DNA of 47,433 bases from Erysipelotrichaceae bacterium (lineage in GTDB: Bacteria; Bacillota_I; Bacilli_A; Erysipelotrichales; Erysipelotrichaceae). Positions 1 to 7,966 of the stretch are shown in pieces. The stretch is taken from positions 1 to 47,433 of the forward strand of contig JALENJ010000058.1 in assembly GCA_022767445.1 (NCBI GenBank). Reading direction: 5' to 3'. Under the pieces are notes generated by a model. That model made no database searches. It was not told the DNA's origin and saw only the letters and a list, made by a program, of their open reading frames with translations. A program made the position numbers and the translations under genes. The stretch's first letter is position 1. Each line of letters opens with the position of its first letter.

Positions 1-91
1 TGAAATTGAATCAAAGAAGAAACATCAAAAAGAAATTATTATAGAAGAAATAAAAAACAACCCAAACCAAATTGGAACGGGTTGTTGATCG

Positions 92-301
92 ATGAGAATT
101 TTAAATATTTCCCATGTCTACTTGACTAGGGTTGTATCAAAAACTCTGCTTGAAAATTTCATAAAAAGCTTGGATGGAATAGAGGGTGAAATTACTAAAT
201 TTGATGAAGACTTGTGGTCAGGGTTATTTGACTATATTTTGGTAAAGGATAAAGAACACTACACGGTAGTCTTCAAAAATGGTACAGAGGTGGATGTTTG
301 A
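92..301 (+). pseudogene. C-terminal fragment of a large serine recombinase
   Basis: The 69 codons resemble the extreme C-terminus of Firmicutes large serine (Tn-type) recombinases: a short helical stretch, then FDEDLWSGLFDYILV and a closing FKNGTEVDV strand, like the family's FDEXLWxxLVDxVTV...FxDGTEI tail. There is no catalytic serine domain and no DNA-binding domain. The reading frame is closed by a stop at 86-88, just before the ATG, and there is no good ribosome-binding site. I therefore read it as a remnant or a frameshifted 3' end whose main body lies left of the window. Bases 2-88 are a separate 28-codon open stretch, rich in Lys and Glu, that may belong to the same broken gene. An independent small protein cannot be excluded. 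Confidence 0.5.
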
Positions 302-381
302 GGCTATTAGATTATTCTGCGAAATATTAAAAAATTGTATTATATAAATGACGTATGACGCTAGTAATAAAGTGATTTATT

Positions 382-446
382 TGATATAATACATTCGTAT
401 AATTAGATGAAAAGAGTTGACATGTAATGAAAAATATGTACACAAT
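382..446 (+). promoter_or_regulatory. Candidate promoters for the LPXTG surface protein gene
   Basis: Two candidates are visible. One is an extended -10, TGATATAAT, at 382-390. The other is a perfect -35 TTGACA at 417-422 with a weak -10 CACAAT at 441-446 (18-bp spacer). From the first promoter the AGAC tract lies in the 5' leader; from the second it begins at about the transcription start. I cannot tell which one is used. Confidence 0.4.
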
Positions 447-449
447 TTT

Positions 450-504
<55 letters not shown>

Positions 505-608
505 GTGGTATAGATTTTTATGATTGGCAAGAGTATGTACCTGATGGGTAGGTATGTAATTTTGTCAATTTTTTTATAATATTTTTTAAAGATAAAGGAG
601 GATAAAAA

Positions 609-2351
609 ATGAAAAAGATAAAAAGTTATAAGGTTCTTTCAATATTGTTGTCATTTATGATTTGTATACCTTTATTTTCATCAGTAGTAGTTTATGCAGA
701 TGATGAAATACCTGATGTACCTACAGCTATTGCAGAGAATTATTGGGGAGAGTTAGAGGAAGATAATTCAGTCGATGGTGGTATATATCCTAAGTATTTA
801 ATGAAAATACAAGATAGTCTTCTTAAAAATTTCAAACTTTCAAAAGGGTTTTATTCACCAAGTACAGGTGTGTACAAAGATTTTAATACGTTAACCTATA
901 GCCCTGTTGGGGATATGTTCGATTATATTTCACAGCCGGAACTCAAAGAAAATGAAGGCCCTAACGGAGATCCTAATTACCAAGATAATAAATATCACAA
1001 TCCATTTAATTTCAGTTTTGCTACTGATTTTATTAGAGATAGAGATCAGCTGAATGTATATGGGGATATTTCTGTTAACGGGAATACTGAAAATACAACT
1101 GTAGCGACTCATAGTGTTGGAGAAGAGTTAAAACTCGATTTTTCTGTTGATTTAAGTAATTTAAGTAAATGGCAAAACACCCGATTTTGGCAAAATATAA
1201 ACGGACAATCTGCAGGTCAACTTTGGAAAATTAACGGAACAGAAAGCTATAGAGCAACTGATTCAGAATTAGTGTTTGTTTTGAATATGCCAAAAGGAAT
1301 TAATGTTCCAGATGTAGATACGTTAAAATTCACTGTTGAAGGATTAAGTCACATCAAATTTAAATCGGCAAAAAGAGATGGTGATAAACTCATTATTACA
1401 GTACATCCTTCATTAAATAATGAAGGATATATGACGGCAAAAGATTATTATGAATATCTTAAAAGTATTAGCAAAATTAAAATTAGCATTGACGGACTTT
1501 TAGTTAATGATGAAATTGCTAAAGATAGTAATATAACTATTACAGGAAGTGTTGCTGGAGTTCAGGATGAATTGTCAACGAACTCAGAAGAGGCTGCCAA
1601 AAATAAGAGCGGTGCTGGAACAGATGATGCAAGAATGGCATATTTCTTTGTTGGAAAACAAAGTAATGAAGGTAGAGATGTAGCAAGTACACAAGATAAG
1701 CCAAATCTGATATCGTATACCTTTAAAGTAAATAAGCCTGCAAACAATACCGTTACATTTATAAATGAGGATGTGGAATATGCAAAGGTAAAGGTTGAAA
1801 CGGACAAGGCTATTGATAATGATGGTTTAACGAGCGAGTCAATGCCACAAAATCCAACTAAGAGTGGTTATACATTTAAAGAATGGAATACACAAAAAGA
1901 CGGTAAAGGAACTGCCTTTACAGGAACGACCGTTGTAAATGAAGATATGACGGTTTATGCAATTTACAGTAAAAATGCCATTGTCATCAATGAAGCACCG
2001 CAATTAGAAGTTACAGATAAGACTATAGAAAAGGGAACAACTTTAGACCTGAAAGAACTTATCATATCAGCTACAGATAAAGAAGATGGAGACCTTAAGT
2101 CCAAGGTCGAACTTATTGATGATGGCGGATTTGATAAAGACAAGGTAGGAAAATACACAATTACATTTAAAGTAACAGATAAAGGTGGAGCAAGCACAAT
2201 TAAAAAAGCAACCGTTACTGTAATAGAAGATGATAAGACATTACCAAAGACAGGCGACAGTTCTAATCTAGCGTTATATGGTACATTGATGGGATTATCA
2301 GGATTACTGCTTATCGCTCTTGAAATTAGAAAGAGAAGAAAAGAGAGTTAA
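609..2351 (+). CDS. LPXTG-anchored surface protein with InlB-type and Ig-like repeats
   Basis: The 580-residue product should be exported and fixed to peptidoglycan by a class A sortase. It has an N-terminal signal peptide (Lys-rich start, hydrophobic core, likely cleavage after VYA near residue 30). The first ~360 residues, which I do not recognise, look like an adhesin-type stalk. An InlB/Listeria-Bacteroides (Flg_new) repeat follows (about 375-450, with the typical GYTFKEWNT core), then an Ig-like/DUF5011-type domain (about 460-540). The C-terminus is LPKTG near residue 545, a hydrophobic segment and a KRRKES tail. A strong RBS (AAGGAGG) precedes the ATG. The gene stands alone, with its own leader and a terminator at 2373. 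A role in adhesion is inference. No sortase gene is in the window. Confidence 0.88.
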   Translation: MKKIKSYKVLSILLSFMICIPLFSSVVVYADDEIPDVPTAIAENYWGELEEDNSVDGGIYPKYLMKIQDSLLKNFKLSKGFYSPSTGVYKDFNTLTYSPVGDMFDYISQPELKENEGPNGDPNYQDNKYHNPFNFSFATDFIRDRDQLNVYGDISVNGNTENTTVATHSVGEELKLDFSVDLSNLSKWQNTRFWQNINGQSAGQLWKINGTESYRATDSELVFVLNMPKGINVPDVDTLKFTVEGLSHIKFKSAKRDGDKLIITVHPSLNNEGYMTAKDYYEYLKSISKIKISIDGLLVNDEIAKDSNITITGSVAGVQDELSTNSEEAAKNKSGAGTDDARMAYFFVGKQSNEGRDVASTQDKPNLISYTFKVNKPANNTVTFINEDVEYAKVKVETDKAIDNDGLTSESMPQNPTKSGYTFKEWNTQKDGKGTAFTGTTVVNEDMTVYAIYSKNAIVINEAPQLEVTDKTIEKGTTLDLKELIISATDKEDGDLKSKVELIDDGGFDKDKVGKYTITFKVTDKGGASTIKKATVTVIEDDKTLPKTGDSSNLALYGTLMGLSGLLLIALEIRKRRKES

Positions 2352-2372
2352 TATTAACTTCAACTAAAATAT

Positions 2373-2418
2373 ATCGACCTTTGTGATTAGCTGTTGCTGA
2401 TTTCAAAGGTCGATTTTT
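2373..2418 (+). terminator. Rho-independent terminator after the surface protein
   Basis: A perfect 11-bp inverted repeat (2373-2383 with 2404-2414; arm ATCGACCTTTG), 20-nt loop, then TTTTT. Confidence 0.85.
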
Positions 2419-2463
2419 CATGGTGGGTGTATTTACAGTTTCTATCGTGTAATTGTATCCATT

Positions 2464-3102
2464 TCATAGCTCCATTGAATCCGAATCTTTATGGGAATAA
2501 TGATAGTAATAATCTGAGCGTGTGATTTGTGGCAATGATGAATTCTTTTTAATCGCCATTAAGATGAATTGTAATGGCCTTTTAAGTTCTTGCCTCAGTT
2601 CAGTCACTACCTGTACTATTTCTTGTTTTTTCGGTTTATTCTTTCTGAAACTAAGGCATTCATTTTTTTTGCGTATTCTCTCTGAATCGTAAGCATCTCG
2701 TTCTGCTTGCGTAATTCTGCATTCTGCTTTTTTAGAATTTTGATTTCTTTCTCGAGCTGTTTGTTTGTCTGCTTTGGCATGTCGTCTGCGTTTCCTATCA
2801 ACGACATTATATCCGTTTTCTTTATATTCTTTAATCCAACGAGACAACCCTAAATCTATCGATACACTATGAATAGATTCATGATAAACAAGCACTCTTT
2901 TCATAGCTTTCTCCTTAAATTCAGGAGAGTAATAATGATATTCATGTTTAAGAATATCCAGCCCATGTTGATCTACTAAGCGAATAAGATATTCCACTGT
3001 TGAAATATATACTTTCCATTTTAAAGATAATTCCCTCAGTGATATACCTTCTTCTCTTCTTTCTTTGTATATTTTTACTTTATCTACATACGTTAATTTC
3101 AT
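2464..3102 (-). pseudogene. IS3-family transposase, frameshifted OrfA plus truncated OrfB
   Basis: Translation should begin at 3102 (MKLTYVDKVKIYKERR), behind AGGAGG. The helix-turn-helix part of OrfA is recognisable. Within the region of about 2755-2780 the frame shifts: the coiled-coil leucine-zipper part (KQLEKEIKILKKQNAELRKQ) is in another frame (2616-2807), so at least one base has been gained or lost. The return to the first frame near the A-rich site at about 2625-2635 matches the place where IS3 elements use programmed -1 frameshifting to join OrfA and OrfB. OrfB then ends after SDYYYHYSHKDSD, before its DDE core. A few residues also seem to be missing in the second helix region of OrfA (DLGLS-RWIKEYK). 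Non-functional. Confidence 0.75.
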
Positions 3103-3146
3103 ATAAAAAGTGAACCTCCTAAGTTGTGTCCAACTTTTGGGTTCAC
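2464..3146 (-). mobile_element. Truncated IS3-family (IS150-like) insertion sequence remnant
   Basis: On the minus strand the element starts near 3146 with TGAACCCAAAAGTTGGACA, an end typical of IS150-type IS3 elements. It continues through OrfA into the first ~40 codons of OrfB. The OrfB catalytic (DDE) domain and the other inverted repeat are missing: I see no matching end around 2420-2464. The copy cannot move by itself. Confidence 0.7.
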
Positions 3147-3223
3147 TGCAAAACCATGTCTTTTTTCTTGCATGCATGGTAAAGAAATGATACCTTACAT
3201 ATAGGAAACATGTAGGAGTTAAA

Positions 3224-3916
3224 ATGGACATATCATATTTCTTTCGATATCAAACAGATGGCGTACATAACATATCAATGCTCTTGGCTCGGTTACTTTT
3301 CTGTGTAGGGATGTTAGTTGCCTATCAATATCGTCATCATAAATGTTTATTGGATATCACTTTGTATTTGGGCTTATTTTTACAGGTAGTCATGTTTATC
3401 TGGTATGCTGGTGATCAATCGTTATTCTTAAAAGAGGGTTTACCATTTTATCATTGCCGATTATCGGCATGTATGTTGGTAGTATGTCATCTTTTGCATA
3501 AACCTAAGCTTGAGCGATACTTTGCTTGGCTTGGTTTATTGGGTGCTTGTATCGCTTTTATCTTCCCTGATCCTTGTCGTTTTCTTTGGCCGCATATCAC
3601 CAATATTACGTATGTTGGTACACATGTATTATTGAGTATGTCTTCTTTGATGATATTGATGGATAAGAAAACGATGTTATCGATCAGGGATATACTAACT
3701 GTGACAGGTATGATGAATTTGGGTTTGTCTATCGTGAATCGATTGATACAGAGTAACTATGGTTATCTACAAGAATTACCGAAGATGTTTCCGTTTCATT
3801 TTTCTGCTGTTACGCTGTATTTTGTGTTAACGATACTCATTACTATCCTGATTGCGATGATGGAAATGACATCATATCTCATTAGAAAAGTTGATTTTAG
3901 ACATGATGTAAACTGA
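3224..3916 (+). CDS. Multipass membrane protein, YwaF/TIGR02206-like
   Basis: The 230-residue protein is strongly hydrophobic, with about six or seven predicted membrane segments. It contains the short motif LPFYHCRLSACML after the second helix, which matches the LPLHLCRxS element of the uncharacterised YwaF/TIGR02206 membrane family. Usual family length is 220-240, so it looks complete. RBS TAGGAG stands 7 bases before the ATG, and the start lies in the left flank of the IS remnant, so that insertion may have replaced its native promoter. The biochemical role of the family is unknown to me. Confidence 0.6.
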   Translation: MDISYFFRYQTDGVHNISMLLARLLFCVGMLVAYQYRHHKCLLDITLYLGLFLQVVMFIWYAGDQSLFLKEGLPFYHCRLSACMLVVCHLLHKPKLERYFAWLGLLGACIAFIFPDPCRFLWPHITNITYVGTHVLLSMSSLMILMDKKTMLSIRDILTVTGMMNLGLSIVNRLIQSNYGYLQELPKMFPFHFSAVTLYFVLTILITILIAMMEMTSYLIRKVDFRHDVN

Positions 3917-3926
3917 AAAATGTTGG

Positions 3927-3935
3927 TGATATAAT
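3927..3935 (+). promoter_or_regulatory. Extended -10 promoter
   Basis: TGATATAAT, 30 bases before the ATG at 3965, with no convincing -35. The RBS is the GGGGGA just before the start. Confidence 0.5.
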
Positions 3936-3964
3936 AAATTTATCGTAAATGGGGGATTTATAAA

Positions 3965-4954
3965 ATGGACGATATTAAACAACAATTCAAAAGCTACTTC
4001 AGAGCAGGAAATGGTGGTATCATCACTGGAATTTTCTTGCTAGTAGTAGCAATTGGGATCATTGTAGTACCACGAGTATTACCAAGTTTTATTTACACTG
4101 AAAAGAATGCTGTAAAGTTTGATGCGGTAGATCCATCTTTAGATGGAAAGTACACATACATTGATATCGTTGGTATTGATGATTACAGTGCATCTAAAGG
4201 AAAGGATTATTATTACCTAGTATTAGATACAGATAATACGATGGATATTGTTCAGATGTCACCAAGTGTATATAACTCTTTAACAGAACAACAAGAGTAT
4301 ATGCAAAATCGTGGGGATGAGGAAGCTACAGTACCTGAACCATATCGTATTTATGGTGTAACACATAAAATCTCTGATGAACTGATGAGTACTGTCGCAT
4401 CAACATATAATCAATCCACTGCAGTCATGGCGAAGTATGTCGGTGGTTACTATCTTACAAACAAGGCTAGTTTCAGTAAGAATATATTAGAGTATACATT
4501 CATCGGTGGTGTCATAGTTGCGATTGCAGGTATCGCTATCGCTGCAGATAATGTCTCTAAGAATAAGAACATCAACAAGACACTCTCTCGTCTTGAAGTA
4601 CAGGGAACATTACTCGCTGCTTGGAATGAATTACAGACATATCTACAATCCAATCCAAAGAGTCCATACATTTTAACGGATAACTATTTAGTTACACAAA
4701 ATGGTGTTGTAGCTCGCTATGAAGATATCTTATGGGCTTATGAGTTTGTTAGAAAACGCAATTTTGTAACAGTAGCTCGCTACGTTATCTGTAAACTGAA
4801 TGATGGTTCAAGTGCTGAGTTGATTTCTAAGAAGGTATTTAAGAAGGAAGAAGTACAACAAACACTGGATGCGTTAGGTCAGAAGAATCCAAATATGTTA
4901 ATGGGATTCGATGTAGAAAACCAACGTGCTTACAAGCAAATGATTCAGAAATAA
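3965..4954 (+). CDS. Two-helix membrane protein of unknown function
   Basis: The 329-residue protein has a membrane helix at about residues 18-40 and another at about 175-196. Between them is a ~135-residue polar domain, probably extracytoplasmic (YTYIDIVGIDDY, several Asp- and Tyr-rich stretches). After the second helix is a ~130-residue cytoplasmic domain with NKTLSRLEVQG and a PH-like pattern of strands (YLVTQNGVVARYEDILWAYE). This layout resembles DUF6709-type proteins, but I cannot confirm the family. It has its own promoter (3927) and terminator (4965), so it is probably monocistronic. No catalytic motif is visible. Confidence 0.7.
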   Translation: MDDIKQQFKSYFRAGNGGIITGIFLLVVAIGIIVVPRVLPSFIYTEKNAVKFDAVDPSLDGKYTYIDIVGIDDYSASKGKDYYYLVLDTDNTMDIVQMSPSVYNSLTEQQEYMQNRGDEEATVPEPYRIYGVTHKISDELMSTVASTYNQSTAVMAKYVGGYYLTNKASFSKNILEYTFIGGVIVAIAGIAIAADNVSKNKNINKTLSRLEVQGTLLAAWNELQTYLQSNPKSPYILTDNYLVTQNGVVARYEDILWAYEFVRKRNFVTVARYVICKLNDGSSAELISKKVFKKEEVQQTLDALGQKNPNMLMGFDVENQRAYKQMIQK

Positions 4955-4964
4955 TTGTTGAAAG

Positions 4965-4991
4965 CATCTACAATCATGTAGGTGTTTTTTT
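4965..4991 (+). terminator. Rho-independent terminator
   Basis: CATCTAC (4965-4971) pairs with GTAGGTG (4978-4984, one G-T pair), followed by seven T. Confidence 0.8.
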
Positions 4992-5026
4992 CATGATTGT
5001 CTCAAGCAGAAACAAGAGAAAGTGTA

Positions 5027-5035
5027 TGTTATAAT
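5027..5035 (+). promoter_or_regulatory. Extended -10 promoter of the MATE-nrdG operon
   Basis: TGTTATAAT, about 20 bases before the MATE start, with no clear -35. Confidence 0.55.
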
Positions 5036-5055
5036 AAGGCCTAAGGGAGATTTCA

Positions 5056-6411
5056 ATGATTAAAGAAAGAGGCTTTTATACACGCTTATTAGCGATGATG
5101 CTACCACTTGCAATACAGGAGTTAATTAACTTCTGTGTACAGATATTGGATACAGTCATGGTTGGCTCACTTGGAGATCATGCAGTATCTGCAGTTACCG
5201 TTGCAGGACAACCATACTTTATCTTCAGTGTCTTTGCCTTTGGATTAACATCTGCAGGAGCAGTGATGATATCCCAATACTGGGGACAAAAGAATATCGA
5301 GAAGATTAAACAGGTTATGAGTTCCATGTTGTGGGCAGTCGTTGTTGTCTCGATTGTATATATGTCCTTATGTGCATTATTCCCGGCACAGATTATTCGC
5401 TTGTTTGCCAATGAGGAAAGTATCATACAACTAGGCGTATCTTACTTACGTGTTGTTGTCATATCGTATTTGTTAAATGGTTTATCGATGTGGTATTTCT
5501 CCTCGTTATCCGCCAAGGAAAATGTGAAGATTAGTGCACTTGTATATACGGGTTCTTTCTTTGTAAATCTATTGTTTAATTATCTACTCATCTATGGTAA
5601 CTTTGGATTTCCAAAGCTTGGCGTAGTGGGTGCTGCAGTTGGTACAATACTTGCAAGAAGCTTCCAGCTAGTATGTGCGAGTATCTATGCACGCTACCAT
5701 GAAAAAGATATACGTTTTGGATTACAGGATGTAATGGACGTCAGTAAGAATATGATTACGACATTCTTACGTACAAGTTTACCAATTATTGGTGACGATT
5801 TAATCTGGAGTTTAGCAGTGTCTGTACAGCTTGCGGTGATTGGACGTATGAGTAGCGAGTATGTAGCTGCTGCTTCCATTGCCAGTCTTGCCCAACAGTT
5901 TGTCATGATATTAATTCTATCGATATCCAAGAGTGCAACCATTACCGTAGGTAAAGCAGTTGGTCAAGGTGATCATGATCGTGTACTAAAGATAGGACGA
6001 ACATTCTTAGTGCTCGCAACTCTGATTGGTTTTATTGCCTTTAGCACTGTATTATTGATACGTACACCAATCTTGTGGATGTATCCAAATGTCAGTATAC
6101 AGACCAAAGAGTTGGCATACTCATTTATGGGCGTTATCGCACTCATTATGCTAGGTGCAGGTATTGAGAATACTGCGATTGTTGGTGTATTGCGTGGGGC
6201 AGGTGATATTCACTTTGCGTTTAAGATTGATGCAGGCTGTATGTGGTTTGTCGGTATTCCGATGGGCTTGTTGGCCGCATTTGTTTGGAAGTTACCTGTA
6301 ACCTATGTATATTTCTTCTTGCGTTGTGATATCTTCTTGAAGATTACAATCTGTACAATACGCATTTTGAAGGGAAACTATATCAAAGATATTACGCAAA
6401 AAAGCGTATAG
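5056..6411 (+). CDS. MATE family efflux transporter
   Basis: The 451-residue inner-membrane protein fits the multidrug and toxic compound extrusion family: about 12 hydrophobic helices in two homologous halves, with the family's opening pattern (LAIQELINFCVQILDTVMVG, then SAVTVAGQ). These carriers exchange Na+ or H+ for cationic drugs or metabolites; the substrate cannot be read from sequence. Length is normal (440-460). The start follows AAGGGAG. nrdG begins 9 bases after the stop, so the two are probably co-transcribed, although I see no functional link. Confidence 0.9.
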   Translation: MIKERGFYTRLLAMMLPLAIQELINFCVQILDTVMVGSLGDHAVSAVTVAGQPYFIFSVFAFGLTSAGAVMISQYWGQKNIEKIKQVMSSMLWAVVVVSIVYMSLCALFPAQIIRLFANEESIIQLGVSYLRVVVISYLLNGLSMWYFSSLSAKENVKISALVYTGSFFVNLLFNYLLIYGNFGFPKLGVVGAAVGTILARSFQLVCASIYARYHEKDIRFGLQDVMDVSKNMITTFLRTSLPIIGDDLIWSLAVSVQLAVIGRMSSEYVAAASIASLAQQFVMILILSISKSATITVGKAVGQGDHDRVLKIGRTFLVLATLIGFIAFSTVLLIRTPILWMYPNVSIQTKELAYSFMGVIALIMLGAGIENTAIVGVLRGAGDIHFAFKIDAGCMWFVGIPMGLLAAFVWKLPVTYVYFFLRCDIFLKITICTIRILKGNYIKDITQKSV

Positions 6412-6420
6412 AGGTGAAGT

Positions 6421-6942
6421 ATGTATTATGGAAACATAAAAGAATATGATATTGCGGATGGACCCGGTGTTAGAGTATCAATATTCGTTTCGGGCTGTAC
6501 GAATCGTTGTAAGGGCTGTTTCCAACCACAGACATGGAATTTCTGCTATGGTAAAGTCTACACAGAAGAAGTAGAAGAATATATCTTAGATGCGATGGGG
6601 AAGGAATACATCCAAGGATTAACACTACTTGGTGGAGAGCCCTTTGAACCAGAGAATCAAAGAGTATTGGTGAATCTGTTACGCAAGGCAAGACAACGTT
6701 ATCCACAAAAAGATTTGTGGAGTTATACAGGATTCATCTATGAAAATGATTTGGTAGAAGGTGGTAGAAGACATTGTGAAGTAACAGATGAAATGCTCGA
6801 TCTTCTAGATGTCTTAATTGATGGGCCATTTATGTGGCAAAAGAAAAACCTACGACTGATGTATCGCGGTTCAGAGAATCAAAGAATTATCGATTTAAAG
6901 AATACACGTAAAGAGGGCAAAGTCATATTATTGATGAAATAG
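6421..6942 (+). CDS. nrdG: Anaerobic ribonucleotide reductase activating protein (radical SAM)
   Basis: NrdG uses S-adenosylmethionine and a [4Fe-4S] cluster to make the glycyl radical on NrdD, the oxygen-sensitive ribonucleotide reductase. The cluster ligands are visible as C26-x3-C30-x2-C33, together with the NrdG-typical DGPGVRVSIFVSGC opening and the LLGGEPF SAM-binding segment near residue 72. The 173 residues match full-length NrdG. The gene is 9 bases behind the MATE gene with RBS GAGGTG. The partner nrdD is not in the window, whereas the two are commonly adjacent. Together with PFOR it points to an anaerobe. Confidence 0.92.
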   Translation: MYYGNIKEYDIADGPGVRVSIFVSGCTNRCKGCFQPQTWNFCYGKVYTEEVEEYILDAMGKEYIQGLTLLGGEPFEPENQRVLVNLLRKARQRYPQKDLWSYTGFIYENDLVEGGRRHCEVTDEMLDLLDVLIDGPFMWQKKNLRLMYRGSENQRIIDLKNTRKEGKVILLMK

Positions 6943-6962
6943 ATGGAGAAATCCATCTTTTT
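6941..6962 (+). terminator. Rho-independent terminator after nrdG
   Basis: AGATGGA (6941-6947), GAAA loop, TCCATCT (6952-6958), T-tract. The nrdG stop codon lies in the left arm. Confidence 0.8.
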
Positions 6963-7015
6963 ATATGATTAGATAAAACGTAAATGGTATTTATCGTGCC
7001 ATTTTAGTGGTAGTA

Positions 7016-7024
7016 TGGTATAGT
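7016..7024 (+). promoter_or_regulatory. Probable extended -10 promoter of the EamA gene
   Basis: TGGTATAGT. A 6-bp inverted repeat (AAATGG ... CCATTT, 6982-7005) just upstream may be an operator. Confidence 0.35.
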
Positions 7025-7068
7025 CGTTGTTGCGCAAGTTGAACTTAATTTAGAAATGGAAACAGAGA

Positions 7069-7956
7069 ATGAAGAATAAAACAATCCTAGGACACTTACA
7101 AATTATCCTATCATCTTCCTTGTTTGGTCTAATGCCATTGTTTACAAGGATAGCCTATAGCTATGGAGCGACACCAATCACGGTCGCCTTTACAAGATGT
7201 TTTTACGCAGCGATTATTCTAGCTATCATCTTACCTGTGTTTATGAAAAAGAATATCTTTGCGATCACTAGAGAAGATATTGTGCCAATGTTGAAGATAG
7301 CCATACCTTTTGGCTTAATACCAATCGCATTATTTATATCCTATACATATTTAGATACAGGTATGGCTACAATCCTGTTCTATACACATCCTATCTTTGT
7401 AATGGTGTTGACAATTTTGATGTATCATAAGTTTCCTTCCACAAAGCAGATTATCTGTATGTTTCTGTGTATCTTAGGAATCGTCTTGTTGAATGCGATT
7501 CAAGGGAATATTGAATTTACAGGAATCATCATTGCGATTGCGGCAGGATTTATTTACAGTGTCTATGTCATCGCTTGTGGTCAAAAGGAAATTGAAAAGA
7601 TTGATCCATCTGTATTATCCTTTTGGATGAATATGTTTGCGGCAATTGAGATTGGTATCATTGGTATCTTTTCAAAACAACTCGTCTTTGTGGTTGATCC
7701 ACAAGGTCAGTTATCGATGTTTACACTAGCACTCTTAGCTTCTGTATTTGCGGTATTGTTATTCCAACATGGAGTATTAATTACAGGGGGTTTAAAGGCT
7801 TCCTTGTTAAGTACATTTGAGCCTCTTACAAGTTTATTTGTTGGGGTACTTGTATTCCATGAGTTATTGTCAATCAGACAGTGGTTCGGTATCGCTTTGG
7901 TATTGGTGTCAGTGATATTGTTGGTATTACCAATTGATAAAACAAAAAAGGCATAA
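7069..7956 (+). CDS. EamA/DMT family transporter
   Basis: The 295-residue protein has ten hydrophobic helices arranged as two EamA repeats, the second starting near residue 150 (IEFTGIIIAIAAGFIYSVYV). Members of the drug/metabolite transporter superfamily export or import amino acids, nucleosides, sugars and similar small solutes; the substrate here is unknown. The first repeat's SSSLFGLMPLFTRIAYSYGATP and the second repeat's STFEPLTSLFVGVLVFHE are typical. Length is standard. The upstream Shine-Dalgarno is weak. The gene is convergent with ppc, and the two share a hairpin whose loop contains this gene's TAA. Confidence 0.88.
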   Translation: MKNKTILGHLQIILSSSLFGLMPLFTRIAYSYGATPITVAFTRCFYAAIILAIILPVFMKKNIFAITREDIVPMLKIAIPFGLIPIALFISYTYLDTGMATILFYTHPIFVMVLTILMYHKFPSTKQIICMFLCILGIVLLNAIQGNIEFTGIIIAIAAGFIYSVYVIACGQKEIEKIDPSVLSFWMNMFAAIEIGIIGIFSKQLVFVVDPQGQLSMFTLALLASVFAVLLFQHGVLITGGLKASLLSTFEPLTSLFVGVLVFHELLSIRQWFGIALVLVSVILLVLPIDKTKKA

Positions 7957-7965
7957 GCCTTTTTT
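7944..7965. terminator. Bidirectional terminator between EamA gene and ppc
   Basis: A 9-bp stem, AAAAAAGGC (7944-7952) with GCCTTTTTT (7957-7965), and an ATAA loop. The A- and T-runs let it work on both strands. Confidence 0.85.
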
Positions 7966-7966
7966 A

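Noticed and set aside
2464-2560. Programmed frameshift explaining both frame changes in the IS remnant
   Set aside because: Only the second change lies at an IS3-type A-rich slippery site; the first interrupts the OrfA zipper and must be a mutation.
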